From UBA10205 sp964373815 (GTDB taxonomy: Archaea > Iainarchaeota > Iainarchaeia > Iainarchaeales > Iainarchaeaceae), in contig CAYJWI010000009.1 in assembly GCA_964373815.1 (NCBI GenBank), positions 1-47,646 on the forward strand: 47,646 nucleotides of DNA, in the 5' to 3' direction. The notes under the pieces were generated by a model. That model was not told where the DNA came from and ran no database searches. It saw nothing but the letters and a program-made list of their open reading frames with translations. A program made the translations under genes and the position numbers. The stretch's first letter is position 1, and every line of letters starts with the position of its first letter. Positions 7,355 through 15,318 of this stretch are shown here, in pieces.

Positions 7355-8323
7355 ATGAAACTTTCAGGCAAAACAATTGCAGCCTTTCTCGGCCTTGCTA
7401 TTTTTCTTTTCATACTCTCGCGAATCGACCTTGCAGAGGTTTCCAAAATACTTTCAGGGCTAGAGCCGTCATATTACGCGCTCTCGCTCGCACTGCTTGT
7501 GGCGCTGCTTTTCCTAAAGGGGGTGAAGTGGAAACTCGTTCTCCAATCCCAGGGCAAGGACCTGCCGCTTTTAGAATCCGTGCGCCTCTACCTGATAGGC
7601 CTTTTTGTGAGCAATGTAACTCCCGGAAAGATAGGGGACTTTTCGAAAGCGCTCTACCTGAAGCAAAAAATTGGCATTCCTGCGGGCATCGCATCGGTGC
7701 TGGTCGACAGGGCAATGGATGTGTGCATACTCGTGCTCTTCAGCATGGCCTCGGTTTTCTGGTTCGCCTCGGTTTACAACGTGGTTGTTTTCCCGCCCTC
7801 CGCAATCCTTCTGATAGGGCTGGTTTTCGCGGCGGGGATTTTTCTCCTGATAAAGGAGCAGTACCTCAAGGCCATTTTGCGCCCGCTCTTCCATTTCATT
7901 GTTCCCAAAAAATACCAATCCAGTGTTTCGCTCGGTTTTTCCGGAGTTTATTCCTCGCTGCGTGAAATAAAGAAGAGGCCGCTAAAGCTCGCCGCCTCGG
8001 TTCTCACAGGCCTTTGCATATGGGTTCTGGGCGGAGTGGTGTTCTATTCCCTCTCCCTCTCGCTCTCCCTCAACGCGCCTTTCGAAATAATGCTCATGAT
8101 TTTCCCGATAATCTCGCTCGCTGACCTGGTCCCAATAAGCTTTTCAGGGCTTGGCACAAGGGATGCGGTCATGATTTTCCTCTTCTCGCTTTTCTCGCTC
8201 AGCGCTGAAAGTGCCGTCGCGCTCGCATTGATAGTTTTTTTCACTGGCTACGTGCTGGTTTCATTCGCCGGTTTCCTTTTTTTCCTCGCAGACCCTGTGA
8301 AGCTCGACTCGATTTTCGGTTGA
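7355..8323 (+). CDS. Flippase-like / LPG-synthase-TM-type membrane protein (UPF0104, AglD C-terminal family)
   Basis: 322 residues with about eight hydrophobic helices. The conserved motifs of the family are visible: LFVSNVTPGKIGDFSKALYLK, VLVDRAMDV, and DLVPISFSGLGTRDAV. Proteins of this family are the transmembrane half of lysylphosphatidylglycerol synthases and occur alone or fused to GT2 domains in archaeal AglD; transport of lipid-linked sugars has been proposed for them. ATG 7355 is preferred to GTG 7352. It follows the GT2 gene closely and was probably transcribed with it. A paralogue lies at 9462-10388. Function as a flippase is inference. Confidence 0.82.
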   Translation: MKLSGKTIAAFLGLAIFLFILSRIDLAEVSKILSGLEPSYYALSLALLVALLFLKGVKWKLVLQSQGKDLPLLESVRLYLIGLFVSNVTPGKIGDFSKALYLKQKIGIPAGIASVLVDRAMDVCILVLFSMASVFWFASVYNVVVFPPSAILLIGLVFAAGIFLLIKEQYLKAILRPLFHFIVPKKYQSSVSLGFSGVYSSLREIKKRPLKLAASVLTGLCIWVLGGVVFYSLSLSLSLNAPFEIMLMIFPIISLADLVPISFSGLGTRDAVMIFLFSLFSLSAESAVALALIVFFTGYVLVSFAGFLFFLADPVKLDSIFG

Positions 8324-8367
8324 GGAGCCCTCCACACACCGCCCAAAAAGGCTTCTGGCCGCAGCAT

Positions 8368-9465
8368 TCAGGGCGGTTTGTAGAGCTCGAGGAATTCTTC
8401 CGCGACTTGCTTCCATTCCTTTAGCCCTTTGGCATCAGGCCTTGACCCAGACGGGTTTGAAACAGCTTGCAGTATTTTCCGGGAAACTTCCTGCTTGTCA
8501 GCGGGGTTTTCCACGCCGATGCACTTGTTGTTTTCCACGTACTCGGAGAGCACGCCCTTGTTGTAGAGTATCACGGGCACCCCTGCGCAGATGGCTTCAG
8601 GCACCACAAGCGGGTTGGCCTCGATGCTGCTGAGGAAAACGAACGCGCTGGATCCCTTTATTTTCCTTATGAACTCCGCCCTCCTGGAGAATGGTATGGT
8701 GCCTGGGAAATCAACTTTTTCCCCCACCCCGAGGCGCGAGCAGAGGGCTTCGAGCCTTTCCCGGAAAGGCCCATGCCCTAGTATGACAAGTTTGAGCCCG
8801 GGCTTTTCCTCGAGCGCCTGCGCAAACCCTGCTATGACGTGCTGGAAACCCTTGTGCTCGACAAGCCTTCCGGCGGAAATGATGTAATCCCCCTTCCTGC
8901 GGGATTTCACCCCGGAAACTTTCACTTTGGAAATTTCTTTTTTGTCAACCCCGTTGCGCACTAGCGCGAATTTTTTCTCCGGGATGAGGAAGAGCGCCTT
9001 CTTCATGTTCCGCATTTCCTCTTCCGAGGCGCATGCAAGCACATCAATCCTTCCAGAAAGCAGGTTAACGAGGATGTCGAAAGGGATTGTGAGCGCTTTG
9101 CGGACAAGCGAGGTGCTGCCTGTGCGGTTCGCGAACACCACAAGCCTCTGCCCATTTTTTTTCGCGAGCAGCGCTGCAATGAGGGTTAGGTTGTTGTAGC
9201 CGTTGCAGTGGATCACGCCAGCCCCGCTTTTGCCGAGGCTGGAAAAAAGCGCCGGCGAGAAAAAATAATTGTTCTGCGGCGCAAAGGCGGGGTGCTCCTT
9301 TACAATGACTCCTTGCACTTTCCCGCTTTTCGGTTCAGGCGAGGTGCAGAATATCTCGGCCATGTGGCCTTTGCGGCTGTATTCGACTGCAAGCCGCAGG
9401 CTAACCTCCTCAAGGCCAGTGTAGCTGTTTCTAGGCGTTGCCGGGCAGACGAGCGCTATCTTCAT
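8368..9465 (-). CDS. Family 4 glycosyltransferase
   Basis: 365 residues with the two-Rossmann GT-B fold. The N-terminal half has GLEEVSLRLAVEYSRKGH, matching the glycine-rich acceptor loop. The C-terminal half has SAGRLVEHKGFQHVIAGFAQ and the E-x7-E donor motif in SSIEANPLVVPEAICAGVPV. It would transfer a sugar from a nucleotide donor with retention, in the cytoplasm at the membrane surface. Its start ATG overlaps the stop of the flippase-like gene upstream (ATGA at 9462-9465), so the two are translationally coupled. It is the last gene of a three-gene minus-strand unit (12064-8368). Confidence 0.9.
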   Translation of the reverse strand: MKIALVCPATPRNSYTGLEEVSLRLAVEYSRKGHMAEIFCTSPEPKSGKVQGVIVKEHPAFAPQNNYFFSPALFSSLGKSGAGVIHCNGYNNLTLIAALLAKKNGQRLVVFANRTGSTSLVRKALTIPFDILVNLLSGRIDVLACASEEEMRNMKKALFLIPEKKFALVRNGVDKKEISKVKVSGVKSRRKGDYIISAGRLVEHKGFQHVIAGFAQALEEKPGLKLVILGHGPFRERLEALCSRLGVGEKVDFPGTIPFSRRAEFIRKIKGSSAFVFLSSIEANPLVVPEAICAGVPVILYNKGVLSEYVENNKCIGVENPADKQEVSRKILQAVSNPSGSRPDAKGLKEWKQVAEEFLELYKPP

Positions 9466-10388
9466 TTCTTGCCCCCTCCGTGCTTTGCCCTTGCCAGGAA
9501 CAAAAGCGCAATCAGGCCCACAATGGCGTAATTTATCACGGTGCTTATGACCGATGCCGCAAAAGACTTTTCAGCAGGGATGCCTATCTGCAGGCAGAGG
9601 AACGCATAGCTCGCCTCTTTTATCCCAAGGCCCCCGGCGGTGATTGGCACAAGGGAAAATATGGTGGAGGCTGCGGTGATTAGCATTATGTCAATTAGCC
9701 CTGATTTGACCCCTGCACCCTCAAAGAGCAGCACGAACGCAAGCGACTGCATGCCGAGCTTTAGGATTGTGATAAGCAGGTTTGCCGCGAGCCTCTTCTT
9801 CTCGCGCCTGAAGAAATGGCCAATCGCTTCAGTGAAGCCTGAAAAAAGTCCTTTCATTTTTTCAGGCAAAAAGCCCTTTATGGTCTCCTTCCCCGTCTCG
9901 GTGAAGAGAAGGAAAAGCCCCGCAGCCCAGAGGCCGCCCAGTGAAAAGAACACGACGGCAAAGTCCTGCTTCCCGAGGAATAGCACCACTGCGACCGCGC
10001 CTAGCAGCGAGAGGACCGCGAAAGTTATGAGCTTGTCAATCACGATGATGGCCGCGCTCTCCCCTGCAGGGATTTTCTTGCGCAGAAGGTAGCTGAGCGA
10101 AAAGTCGCCTATTTTTCCAGGGAGCAGGGAGCCTACGGCCCAGCTGTATGAGAATTCCCTGAAAAATTCCAAAAAGCCTATGCTGCTGCGCGCATCGAAT
10201 AGTATTTTCAGGTTAAGGCCGCTAAGGAATAGCAATGCGAGGAAAATGGCGGCAACCGGGATGAGGTAGAGGGTGTCAAAGCCTGTAAATGAGGCCGCGG
10301 CCTTTTCAGGCCCTATGAAATAAACCAGGGCGGCTATTATGAGCAGGCCTGCAGAGAGTTTTGCAAGGCTTGCGAAGTCGGTTTTCAT
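9462..10388 (-). CDS. Second flippase-like / LPG-synthase-TM-type membrane protein
   Basis: 308 residues with about eight membrane helices and the same motifs as the 7355 protein: SYSWAVGSLLPGKIGDFSLSYLL, VIDKLITFAVL, and FSLVPITAGGLGIKEASY. It is divergent from the 7355 protein, so this is not a recent duplication. It overlaps its neighbours by ATGA on both sides (10385-10388 and 9462-9465), forming a compact unit with a large polytopic protein and a GT4. A likely role is handling of a lipid-linked glycan intermediate, as proposed for AglD-type domains; direct evidence is lacking. Confidence 0.82.
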   Translation of the reverse strand: MKTDFASLAKLSAGLLIIAALVYFIGPEKAAASFTGFDTLYLIPVAAIFLALLFLSGLNLKILFDARSSIGFLEFFREFSYSWAVGSLLPGKIGDFSLSYLLRKKIPAGESAAIIVIDKLITFAVLSLLGAVAVVLFLGKQDFAVVFFSLGGLWAAGLFLLFTETGKETIKGFLPEKMKGLFSGFTEAIGHFFRREKKRLAANLLITILKLGMQSLAFVLLFEGAGVKSGLIDIMLITAASTIFSLVPITAGGLGIKEASYAFLCLQIGIPAEKSFAASVISTVINYAIVGLIALLFLARAKHGGGKK

Positions 10389-12064
10389 GCTTTTTTCGCC
10401 AGATAGATGATAGTGCCGCCCGAGTTATATATTTCTTCTAGTTCAAGCCTTGGGTCCACGCTCCCGAGCTTTTTCTCGTTTTCCCCGTAAAAAACGTACC
10501 TTATCGCGTTTTCGGAAATCAGGGCCCTTTTGAACTCAATGCTTGCGCCCTCGGAGTAGAACTTTGCTACCTTTTCCTGCTTTTCCTTGTAATGCGCTGT
10601 CTCTGTCCAGTGGCCGAGAAAAACTTTGTCGGGTGCGATGTATGGGAGGTTGTTCCCTGTTTTGTAGGATGAGAGCACGTTCCCTTTCGCCTCTTTTGCA
10701 AGAAATTTCATTGCAGAGAAATCCGCTTCGCTTATGTAAGGGCCTGACTGGAACTGCGGGTTTTGCACGTCAGAGGCCTTGTTTGCCAATATGAATGGTG
10801 CGGAGAGGCAGAGCAGCACAACCGCCCCTGCAACAATCAATCTCTGGGGCGTTTTCCATTTTTCGGAAAGCGCATTGCATAGCCTGAATAGCCCGAAAGA
10901 TGCAAGGGTTGCAATGGGCACATGGAGCGCGAACATGAGCTTTACGCCTTTCTGCGGGTTTATTGCCGCGATGAATGCTCCAGCAACCCATGCGAGCAGA
11001 AATGCCTTCGCAAAATTGCTTTTGATTTCAAGCTTTCTTAGCCCGAAGAGCGCGAGCGGTATGAGCAGCCCATATCCTACAAGGAAGAATGGGAGCGGCT
11101 CTCCCCTCTCCCATGCCATGTATGCCTTGAAGCTCTCCGAGTACGCAAAGTCGTGCATCGCGAAAAAAATGTACGCAAGAACGAGCGCACTGGAAGCCAA
11201 AAAAGGCAGAAGCGTTTTAACTTGGGCAATCGCCTTTGCCACTGATTTCTCCGTGAAAAAAGTGGCAAGAGGCAGCAGCGCGAGCGCGAGGGAAAAAACC
11301 GCGATGGATGCCGGGTGCACGAAGAATATGAGCGCGTGCATCGCGACAGCTACGATGATGAATTTTACATCCCTTGTTTCCGAGTGTTTTTTGAGGCAGA
11401 TGAAGATGAGCAGGAAAAGCGCGTACGCGATGTACGGAAGGGGAAATGTGAGCTGGCCGAAAGTGCTATACCCCAAAGAATAGTTGATGTCGTGCGAGCG
11501 CAGCCTCAGCAGCCCCTGGTCAAGGAGCCCGAATGCAATCACCAGCCAGCCAAGCCCTCCGCCGAAAGTTATTATGAGAAAAGAGACAAGCCTCTCGCTC
11601 TCCCTTGAAAAGAAATTCCCGAGGGCCTTCCACAATATGAGCAGGAACGCTATTACCACAAAAAAGCGCCCGATAAGGAAAACCATGGGCACTGAAATTC
11701 CAGTAAGCCATCCGATTGCCCCCAGCAGTGAAAAATAGAGGAAGACATACACTCCTGCCTGCGGCTCTGTTGTGAACCTGTTTTCCATCAAAATTCTGGG
11801 CTGCTCCGATGCCTGCTTTATGTAAGAGGCGTAGAGGTGGAAATCGTCCTGCCAGTCAAAGCCGGTGAAGGCATACCCCGGCGGCTGCGAGAAATACCCC
11901 GAAATGGCGGGAATTGAGACAAGCACCGCGGCAATGATTGCTATTCCAATGGCGAGCTTTCCATTGGTTTTGTTATCGCCAGCATCGCGGCTCTGCCATG
12001 GCAAGGCATCCGCGGCCCCGGGCGGGGGGCGTGCTTGCGTCCATGCGCCATTGCGGCTTTGCAT
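10385..12064 (-). CDS. Large polytopic membrane protein, GT39/GT-C-like or other membrane glycan enzyme
   Basis: 559 residues with about eleven hydrophobic helices. After the first helix a large outer loop reads FTGFDWQDDFHLYASYIKQA, an acidic pair near the first loop as in GT-C glycosyltransferases (PMT/ArnT/STT3-like), which use lipid-phosphate sugars. The C-terminal 110 residues form a soluble domain with a nucleotide- or sugar-binding look (GNVLSSYKTGNNLPYIAPDK). Start ATG 12064 is 26 bp from a TATA-like box; the first 35 residues are rich in Ala, Pro and Arg and unlike a signal sequence, so a later non-ATG start remains possible. The stop overlaps the next gene by ATGA. Exact family not recognised. 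Confidence 0.7.
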   Translation of the reverse strand: MQSRNGAWTQARPPPGAADALPWQSRDAGDNKTNGKLAIGIAIIAAVLVSIPAISGYFSQPPGYAFTGFDWQDDFHLYASYIKQASEQPRILMENRFTTEPQAGVYVFLYFSLLGAIGWLTGISVPMVFLIGRFFVVIAFLLILWKALGNFFSRESERLVSFLIITFGGGLGWLVIAFGLLDQGLLRLRSHDINYSLGYSTFGQLTFPLPYIAYALFLLIFICLKKHSETRDVKFIIVAVAMHALIFFVHPASIAVFSLALALLPLATFFTEKSVAKAIAQVKTLLPFLASSALVLAYIFFAMHDFAYSESFKAYMAWERGEPLPFFLVGYGLLIPLALFGLRKLEIKSNFAKAFLLAWVAGAFIAAINPQKGVKLMFALHVPIATLASFGLFRLCNALSEKWKTPQRLIVAGAVVLLCLSAPFILANKASDVQNPQFQSGPYISEADFSAMKFLAKEAKGNVLSSYKTGNNLPYIAPDKVFLGHWTETAHYKEKQEKVAKFYSEGASIEFKRALISENAIRYVFYGENEKKLGSVDPRLELEEIYNSGGTIIYLAKKA

Positions 12065-12086
12065 ACATCAAACCCCCCTCAATCCC

Positions 12087-12094
12087 TTAAATTA
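12087..12094 (-). promoter_or_regulatory. TATA-like box for the 12064-8368 operon
   Basis: TAATTTAA on the minus strand, centred 26 bp before ATG 12064. The opposite-strand gene at 12154 starts 60 bp away, so this is a divergent promoter region. Confidence 0.5.
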
Positions 12095-12153
12095 GCTTCC
12101 GGTGCCTGGCACGGTTTTTATGGTTTTTGCCTTCCAAGTGCTTAGGTTTGCCC

Positions 12154-12822
12154 ATGAAAGTTTCCCTGGTTGTACTCACGCTAAACGAGCTCCCCGGCTT
12201 CAAGGCCATGATGCCGAGGGTTAAGCGGAAGTGGGTTGGTGAAATAATTGTAATTGATGGCGGCTCGACCGACGGGACAGCCGAGTACGCCAGGAAAAAA
12301 GGGTACAAAGTTTTCAGCCAGAAGAACAAGGGCAGGGGCGAGGCATTCAGGGCAGGCCTTGAAAAGTCCTCGGGGGACGTGGTGATTTACTTCAGCCCCG
12401 ACGGAAACGAGGAGCCGGAGGACATCCCCAACCTTATTTCGAAAATGAAGGAAGGAAATGACATGGCCATCGCCTCGCGTTTCGGTCCCTTCTCAAAAAG
12501 CCACGACGCCACTTTTGTGAGAAGGCTTGGGAACAATTTTTTCACAGGCCTCATAAACCTGCTCTTCGGCCTTCACCTAACAGATGCCGTGAACGGCTTT
12601 CGGGCGATAACAAGGAAGGCCATGAAAGCCATCGGCACTGATGCTGTGCATTTCGAAATAGAGATACAGATGACCATGCGGTGCGCGAGGAAAGGCATGC
12701 GGATTGCCGAAATCCCAACCATTGAGAACAAGAGGGTTTTCGGTGAAGGCAAGCTGAGCACGCTGGTTGACGGTTCGAGGTATTTAAAAATGATTGTTTC
12801 GGAATACTTGGGGAAGGTCTAG
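12154..12822 (+). CDS. Family 2 glycosyltransferase, DPM1-like, soluble
   Basis: 222 residues, a single GT-A domain without membrane segments. MKVSLVVLTLNELPGF opens the fold, VIDGGSTDGTAEYARKKG forms the nucleotide site, FSPDGNEEPED is the position of the metal-binding acidic motif, and LTDAVNGFRAITRKA matches the DPM1-type acceptor signature. ATG 12154 is preferred over 12127 because family homology starts there. The likely product is a polyprenyl-phosphate sugar. It heads the 12.2-16.5 kb plus-strand group. Immediately after its TAG a short mini-ORF (12823-12888) fills the gap to the next gene. Confidence 0.87.
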   Translation: MKVSLVVLTLNELPGFKAMMPRVKRKWVGEIIVIDGGSTDGTAEYARKKGYKVFSQKNKGRGEAFRAGLEKSSGDVVIYFSPDGNEEPEDIPNLISKMKEGNDMAIASRFGPFSKSHDATFVRRLGNNFFTGLINLLFGLHLTDAVNGFRAITRKAMKAIGTDAVHFEIEIQMTMRCARKGMRIAEIPTIENKRVFGEGKLSTLVDGSRYLKMIVSEYLGKV

Positions 12823-12888
12823 ATGGGGGGCAGGGACGTTTTGCTTTTGGGCCAAAAGGCCGGTGCAGGGCCTTGCGGGTTTGTGTGA
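12823..12888 (+). other. Bridge mini-ORF, decayed copy of the next gene's start (21 codons)
   Basis: ATG at 12823 begins directly after the TAG of the GT2 gene, and the frame ends at TGA 12886-12888, six bases before the true start of the dehydrogenase at 12895. Its first ten codons read MGGRDVLLLG against MRGKSVCIVG at 12895; 20 of those 30 bases agree. Its last residues before the stop (GFV) resemble the GKV end of the upstream gene. The segment also contains GGGCCAAAAGGCC, a small palindrome. I read it as a decayed tandem duplication of the gene junction. Whether it is translated is unknown. Confidence 0.45.
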
Positions 12889-12894
12889 TGTGGA

Positions 12895-14190
12895 ATGAGG
12901 GGCAAGAGCGTGTGCATTGTGGGAACCGGCTATGTCGGCCTCACCCTCGGCGCGGTGCTAGCCGACAACGGCTTTAGCGTGCACTCGGTTGAAATAAACC
13001 GCAAGGTTGTCGATTCGCTCAACGCCGGCGAGCCGCATTTCCACGAGAAGGGGCTCAAGGGCCTAATGAAGAAAAACATAGGCAAGGCGCTTTTTTTCTC
13101 CGAATCATATCCGGATGAGCCTGCTGACATTTACATAATCTGTGTGAGCACCCCGGTGGACACGAAAGGCAAGCCAATGCTTGACTACATTGTTTCAGCC
13201 TCGCAAGCCGTCTCGAAGCACCTCAAGGATGGGAGCCTCGTAATACTTAGGAGCACAATCCCTGTCGGCACTTCGAGGGGCCTTGTAGAGCCAATTCTCG
13301 GCAAGTCTGGCAAAAAGTACCTGCTCTCATTCTGCCCGGAGAGGACTGTCGAGGGCAAGGCAATAAGGGAGCTCACCGAGCTGCCGCAGATAATCGGGGG
13401 GCTTGACGAGGAGAGCGTTAAGGCTTCCGCGAATTTTTTCCGCAGGATTACCCCGACGACGATAGAGGTTTCCTCGCTCGAGGCTGCGGAGATGATAAAG
13501 CTTTTGAACAACTCCTACCGCGACCTGGTCTTTGCCTACGCGAACGAGGTGGCCCTGATTTGCGAAAAGCTCTCGATCAACGCCTTCGAGGTCATAAGGG
13601 CGGCGAACCTTGGCTATGAGCGCTCCAACATACCAATCCCTGGGTTTGTTGGCGGGGCGTGCCTCGAAAAGGACCCATACATACTATCCGACATAGCCGA
13701 ACAGAAGGGCTTCGAGCCTCGGCTCGTGAAGGGTGCAAGGATGATTAACGAGTCCCTGCCAAGGCATGTCGCTTCGAGGATACATTCAAAGCTTGCCGCC
13801 CTCAAAAAAAACAAGGAGTCAAAGATATTCGTGCTCGGTTTCGGTTTCAAGGGCAGGCCGGAGACGGATGATGTCAGGGGCTCGCCCACAATTGACCTCG
13901 TAAACGGGCTGCGCGAACTTGGCTACAAGAACATTTTCGGCTTCGACCCAGTGGTGAAAAATGAAGTGATAGCCTCCATCGGCCCAACACCGATGGATTT
14001 GGAGGAAGGGTTCAAGGGCGCGGACTGCGCCGTGTTCGCGAACAACCATTCCTTCTTCTCCGGAATGGAAATAGAGCTGTTCATAGGCATGATGGCAAAG
14101 CCCGCGGTCTTCTTCGACTGCTGGCAGCTCTTCTCGCCTGCTGCGATTATGCGCAAGGAAATCTCTTACGGCGGGATAGGCTTTGAGTAA
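12895..14190 (+). CDS. Nucleotide-sugar 6-dehydrogenase, WecC/WbpA type (UDP-HexNAc)
   Basis: 431 residues. The NAD site is VGTGYVGLTLGAVLAD (9-24). The catalytic cysteine is Cys256 in GFVGGACLEKDPY, the form found in UDP-N-acetylhexosamine dehydrogenases, and distinct from the GCGYGGSCFPKD of Ugd. SFCPERTVEGKAI around 145-157 is also typical of WecC/WbpA/TviB. It would turn UDP-GlcNAc or UDP-ManNAc into the uronate. The trio at 25.2-27.8 kb (GNAT, Gfo/Idh/MocA oxidoreductase, DegT aminotransferase) looks like the remaining steps of a UDP-2,3-diacetamido-uronate route, and this enzyme could feed it. Its stop overlaps the TTG start of the next gene. Confidence 0.88.
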   Translation: MRGKSVCIVGTGYVGLTLGAVLADNGFSVHSVEINRKVVDSLNAGEPHFHEKGLKGLMKKNIGKALFFSESYPDEPADIYIICVSTPVDTKGKPMLDYIVSASQAVSKHLKDGSLVILRSTIPVGTSRGLVEPILGKSGKKYLLSFCPERTVEGKAIRELTELPQIIGGLDEESVKASANFFRRITPTTIEVSSLEAAEMIKLLNNSYRDLVFAYANEVALICEKLSINAFEVIRAANLGYERSNIPIPGFVGGACLEKDPYILSDIAEQKGFEPRLVKGARMINESLPRHVASRIHSKLAALKKNKESKIFVLGFGFKGRPETDDVRGSPTIDLVNGLRELGYKNIFGFDPVVKNEVIASIGPTPMDLEEGFKGADCAVFANNHSFFSGMEIELFIGMMAKPAVFFDCWQLFSPAAIMRKEISYGGIGFE

Positions 14191-15181
14191 GGCGCTCATA
14201 ACCGGCGGAATGGGCTTTATAGGCCTCAACCTTGCAAGAAAGCTCGCCTCATCCGGCGTGCAAGTGGAACTTTGCGACAACCTCTTCAGGGCGCCGAAAG
14301 ACGAATTCGCAAAGCAAGTCCTTGAAAACAGGAACGTCCACTTCATCAAGGCAGATCTGTCAAATGAATCCTCTTTTTCAAGGCTTGGCAAGTATGACTT
14401 CGTTTACCATTTGGCGGCCATAAACGGCACTAAATACTTTTACGAAATCCCGGACAGGGTGCTGCGCACAAACATCCTGCTCTGCCTCAACCTCCTTGAC
14501 TGGTTCAAGGATTCAAAGAAAGGGAAAATACTTTTCTCATCCTCCTCTGAAACCTACGCCGGCACCGTCGAGAAGTTTTCGGGAAAAGTCCCGACCCCCG
14601 AAGGCATAGAGCTCTGCATTGATGACCCTTACAATGCGCGCTGGAGCTATGGCGGGAGCAAGATTGCGGGCGAACTCCTTTTCATAAATTACGCGAGGAT
14701 GCACAAGTTCCCGATGAGCATAATCCGCTACCACAATGTCTACGGCCCGAGGATGGGCTTCGAGCACGTGATACCGCAATTCATCCAGAGGGTCCACGCG
14801 AAGGAAAACCCTTTCAGGGTTTTCGGAGCAAGGAATACGCGCGCATTCTGCTACATCGATGATGCGGTTGAGGCCACGCAACTCGTAATGGAATCAGCGA
14901 AAACAAATTTCGGCACTTTCAACATAGGCAACAGTTCCGAAGAAGTTTCCATAATGGAACTCGCGAAAAAGCTTTTCGCAATCGCTCGGTATGGTGCAAA
15001 AATAACGGAGCAGCCTTCGCCAGAGGGGAGCGTTTCGAGAAGATGCCCTGACATGTCGAAGACAGAGGCGGCTGTGGGCTACTTCCCAAAGGTCGCCCTT
15101 GTGCAGGGCCTTGAAAAGACATTTAACTGGTATTGGGATTACTACAATAAAACCCCCGCCGCGAAGAATATGGGGGAGTGA
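14183..15181 (+). CDS. NAD-dependent epimerase/dehydratase (extended SDR), substrate unknown
   Basis: 332 residues from TTG 14183, which overlaps the TAA of the previous gene by 8 bp; no in-frame ATG lies near. The coenzyme site is ITGGMGFIGLN, with Met where Ala is usual. The catalytic Tyr and Lys are in SYGGSK, and SSSSETYAG is the Ser-rich strand before them. HNVYGPRMGFEHVIPQFIQR is the substrate-loop signature of sugar epimerases. The stretch RRCPDMSKTEAAVGYFP is the family's usual C-terminal motif. Context next to a UDP-HexNAc-type dehydrogenase and an E1-like dehydratase suggests modification of a keto- or uronate sugar nucleotide, but I cannot name the reaction. Confidence 0.82.
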   Translation: MSKALITGGMGFIGLNLARKLASSGVQVELCDNLFRAPKDEFAKQVLENRNVHFIKADLSNESSFSRLGKYDFVYHLAAINGTKYFYEIPDRVLRTNILLCLNLLDWFKDSKKGKILFSSSSETYAGTVEKFSGKVPTPEGIELCIDDPYNARWSYGGSKIAGELLFINYARMHKFPMSIIRYHNVYGPRMGFEHVIPQFIQRVHAKENPFRVFGARNTRAFCYIDDAVEATQLVMESAKTNFGTFNIGNSSEEVSIMELAKKLFAIARYGAKITEQPSPEGSVSRRCPDMSKTEAAVGYFPKVALVQGLEKTFNWYWDYYNKTPAAKNMGE

Positions 15182-15318
15182 TTCGATGCCAAACCCGCTT
15201 GCAGAGATAAAAAAAATAGGCGCAAGGGGATTCCTTGACAGCCCAGCCGCGAAATCCGGGAAGGAGTGATTCGATGCCAAATCCGCTTGCACAAGTAAAA
15301 AAAATCGCCGCGAAGGAA
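15153..15318 (+). repeat. 88-bp tandem duplication of a gene junction
   Basis: The stretch covering the last codons of the SDR gene and the first codons of the dehydratase gene occurs twice, offset by exactly 88 bp with no gaps: GCCGCGAA at 15158 and 15246, TGATTCGATGCCAAA at 15179 and 15267, ATG at 15186 and 15274. By hand alignment 58 of 78 positions from 15153 agree with the second copy. The first copy holds the genuine stop of the SDR gene and the second the genuine start of the next gene. Confidence 0.9.
15186..15269 (+). other. Bridge mini-ORF: downstream N-terminus fused to upstream C-terminus (27 codons)
   Basis: This small frame starts MPNPLAEIKKIGARGF, a near copy of the next gene's MPNPLAQVKKIAAKEF, and ends SPAAKSGKE, a decayed copy of the previous gene's end TPAAKNMGE. 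It is exactly what an in-frame tandem duplication of the stop/start junction produces. Its stop and the following start keep the same spacing (TGA TTCG ATG) as the original junction, so a ribosome finishing the mini-ORF is positioned to start the real gene. Product probably non-functional; a role as translational bridge is inference. Confidence 0.6.

Noticed and set aside
10779..11483. 234-residue plus-strand frame
   Set aside because: Antisense to the 559-residue membrane protein; Ser/Ala/Lys-rich shadow of hydrophobic codons.
13819..14391. 190-residue minus-strand frame across the dehydrogenase/SDR overlap
   Set aside because: Both plus-strand genes are well supported here; no motifs in the minus frame.
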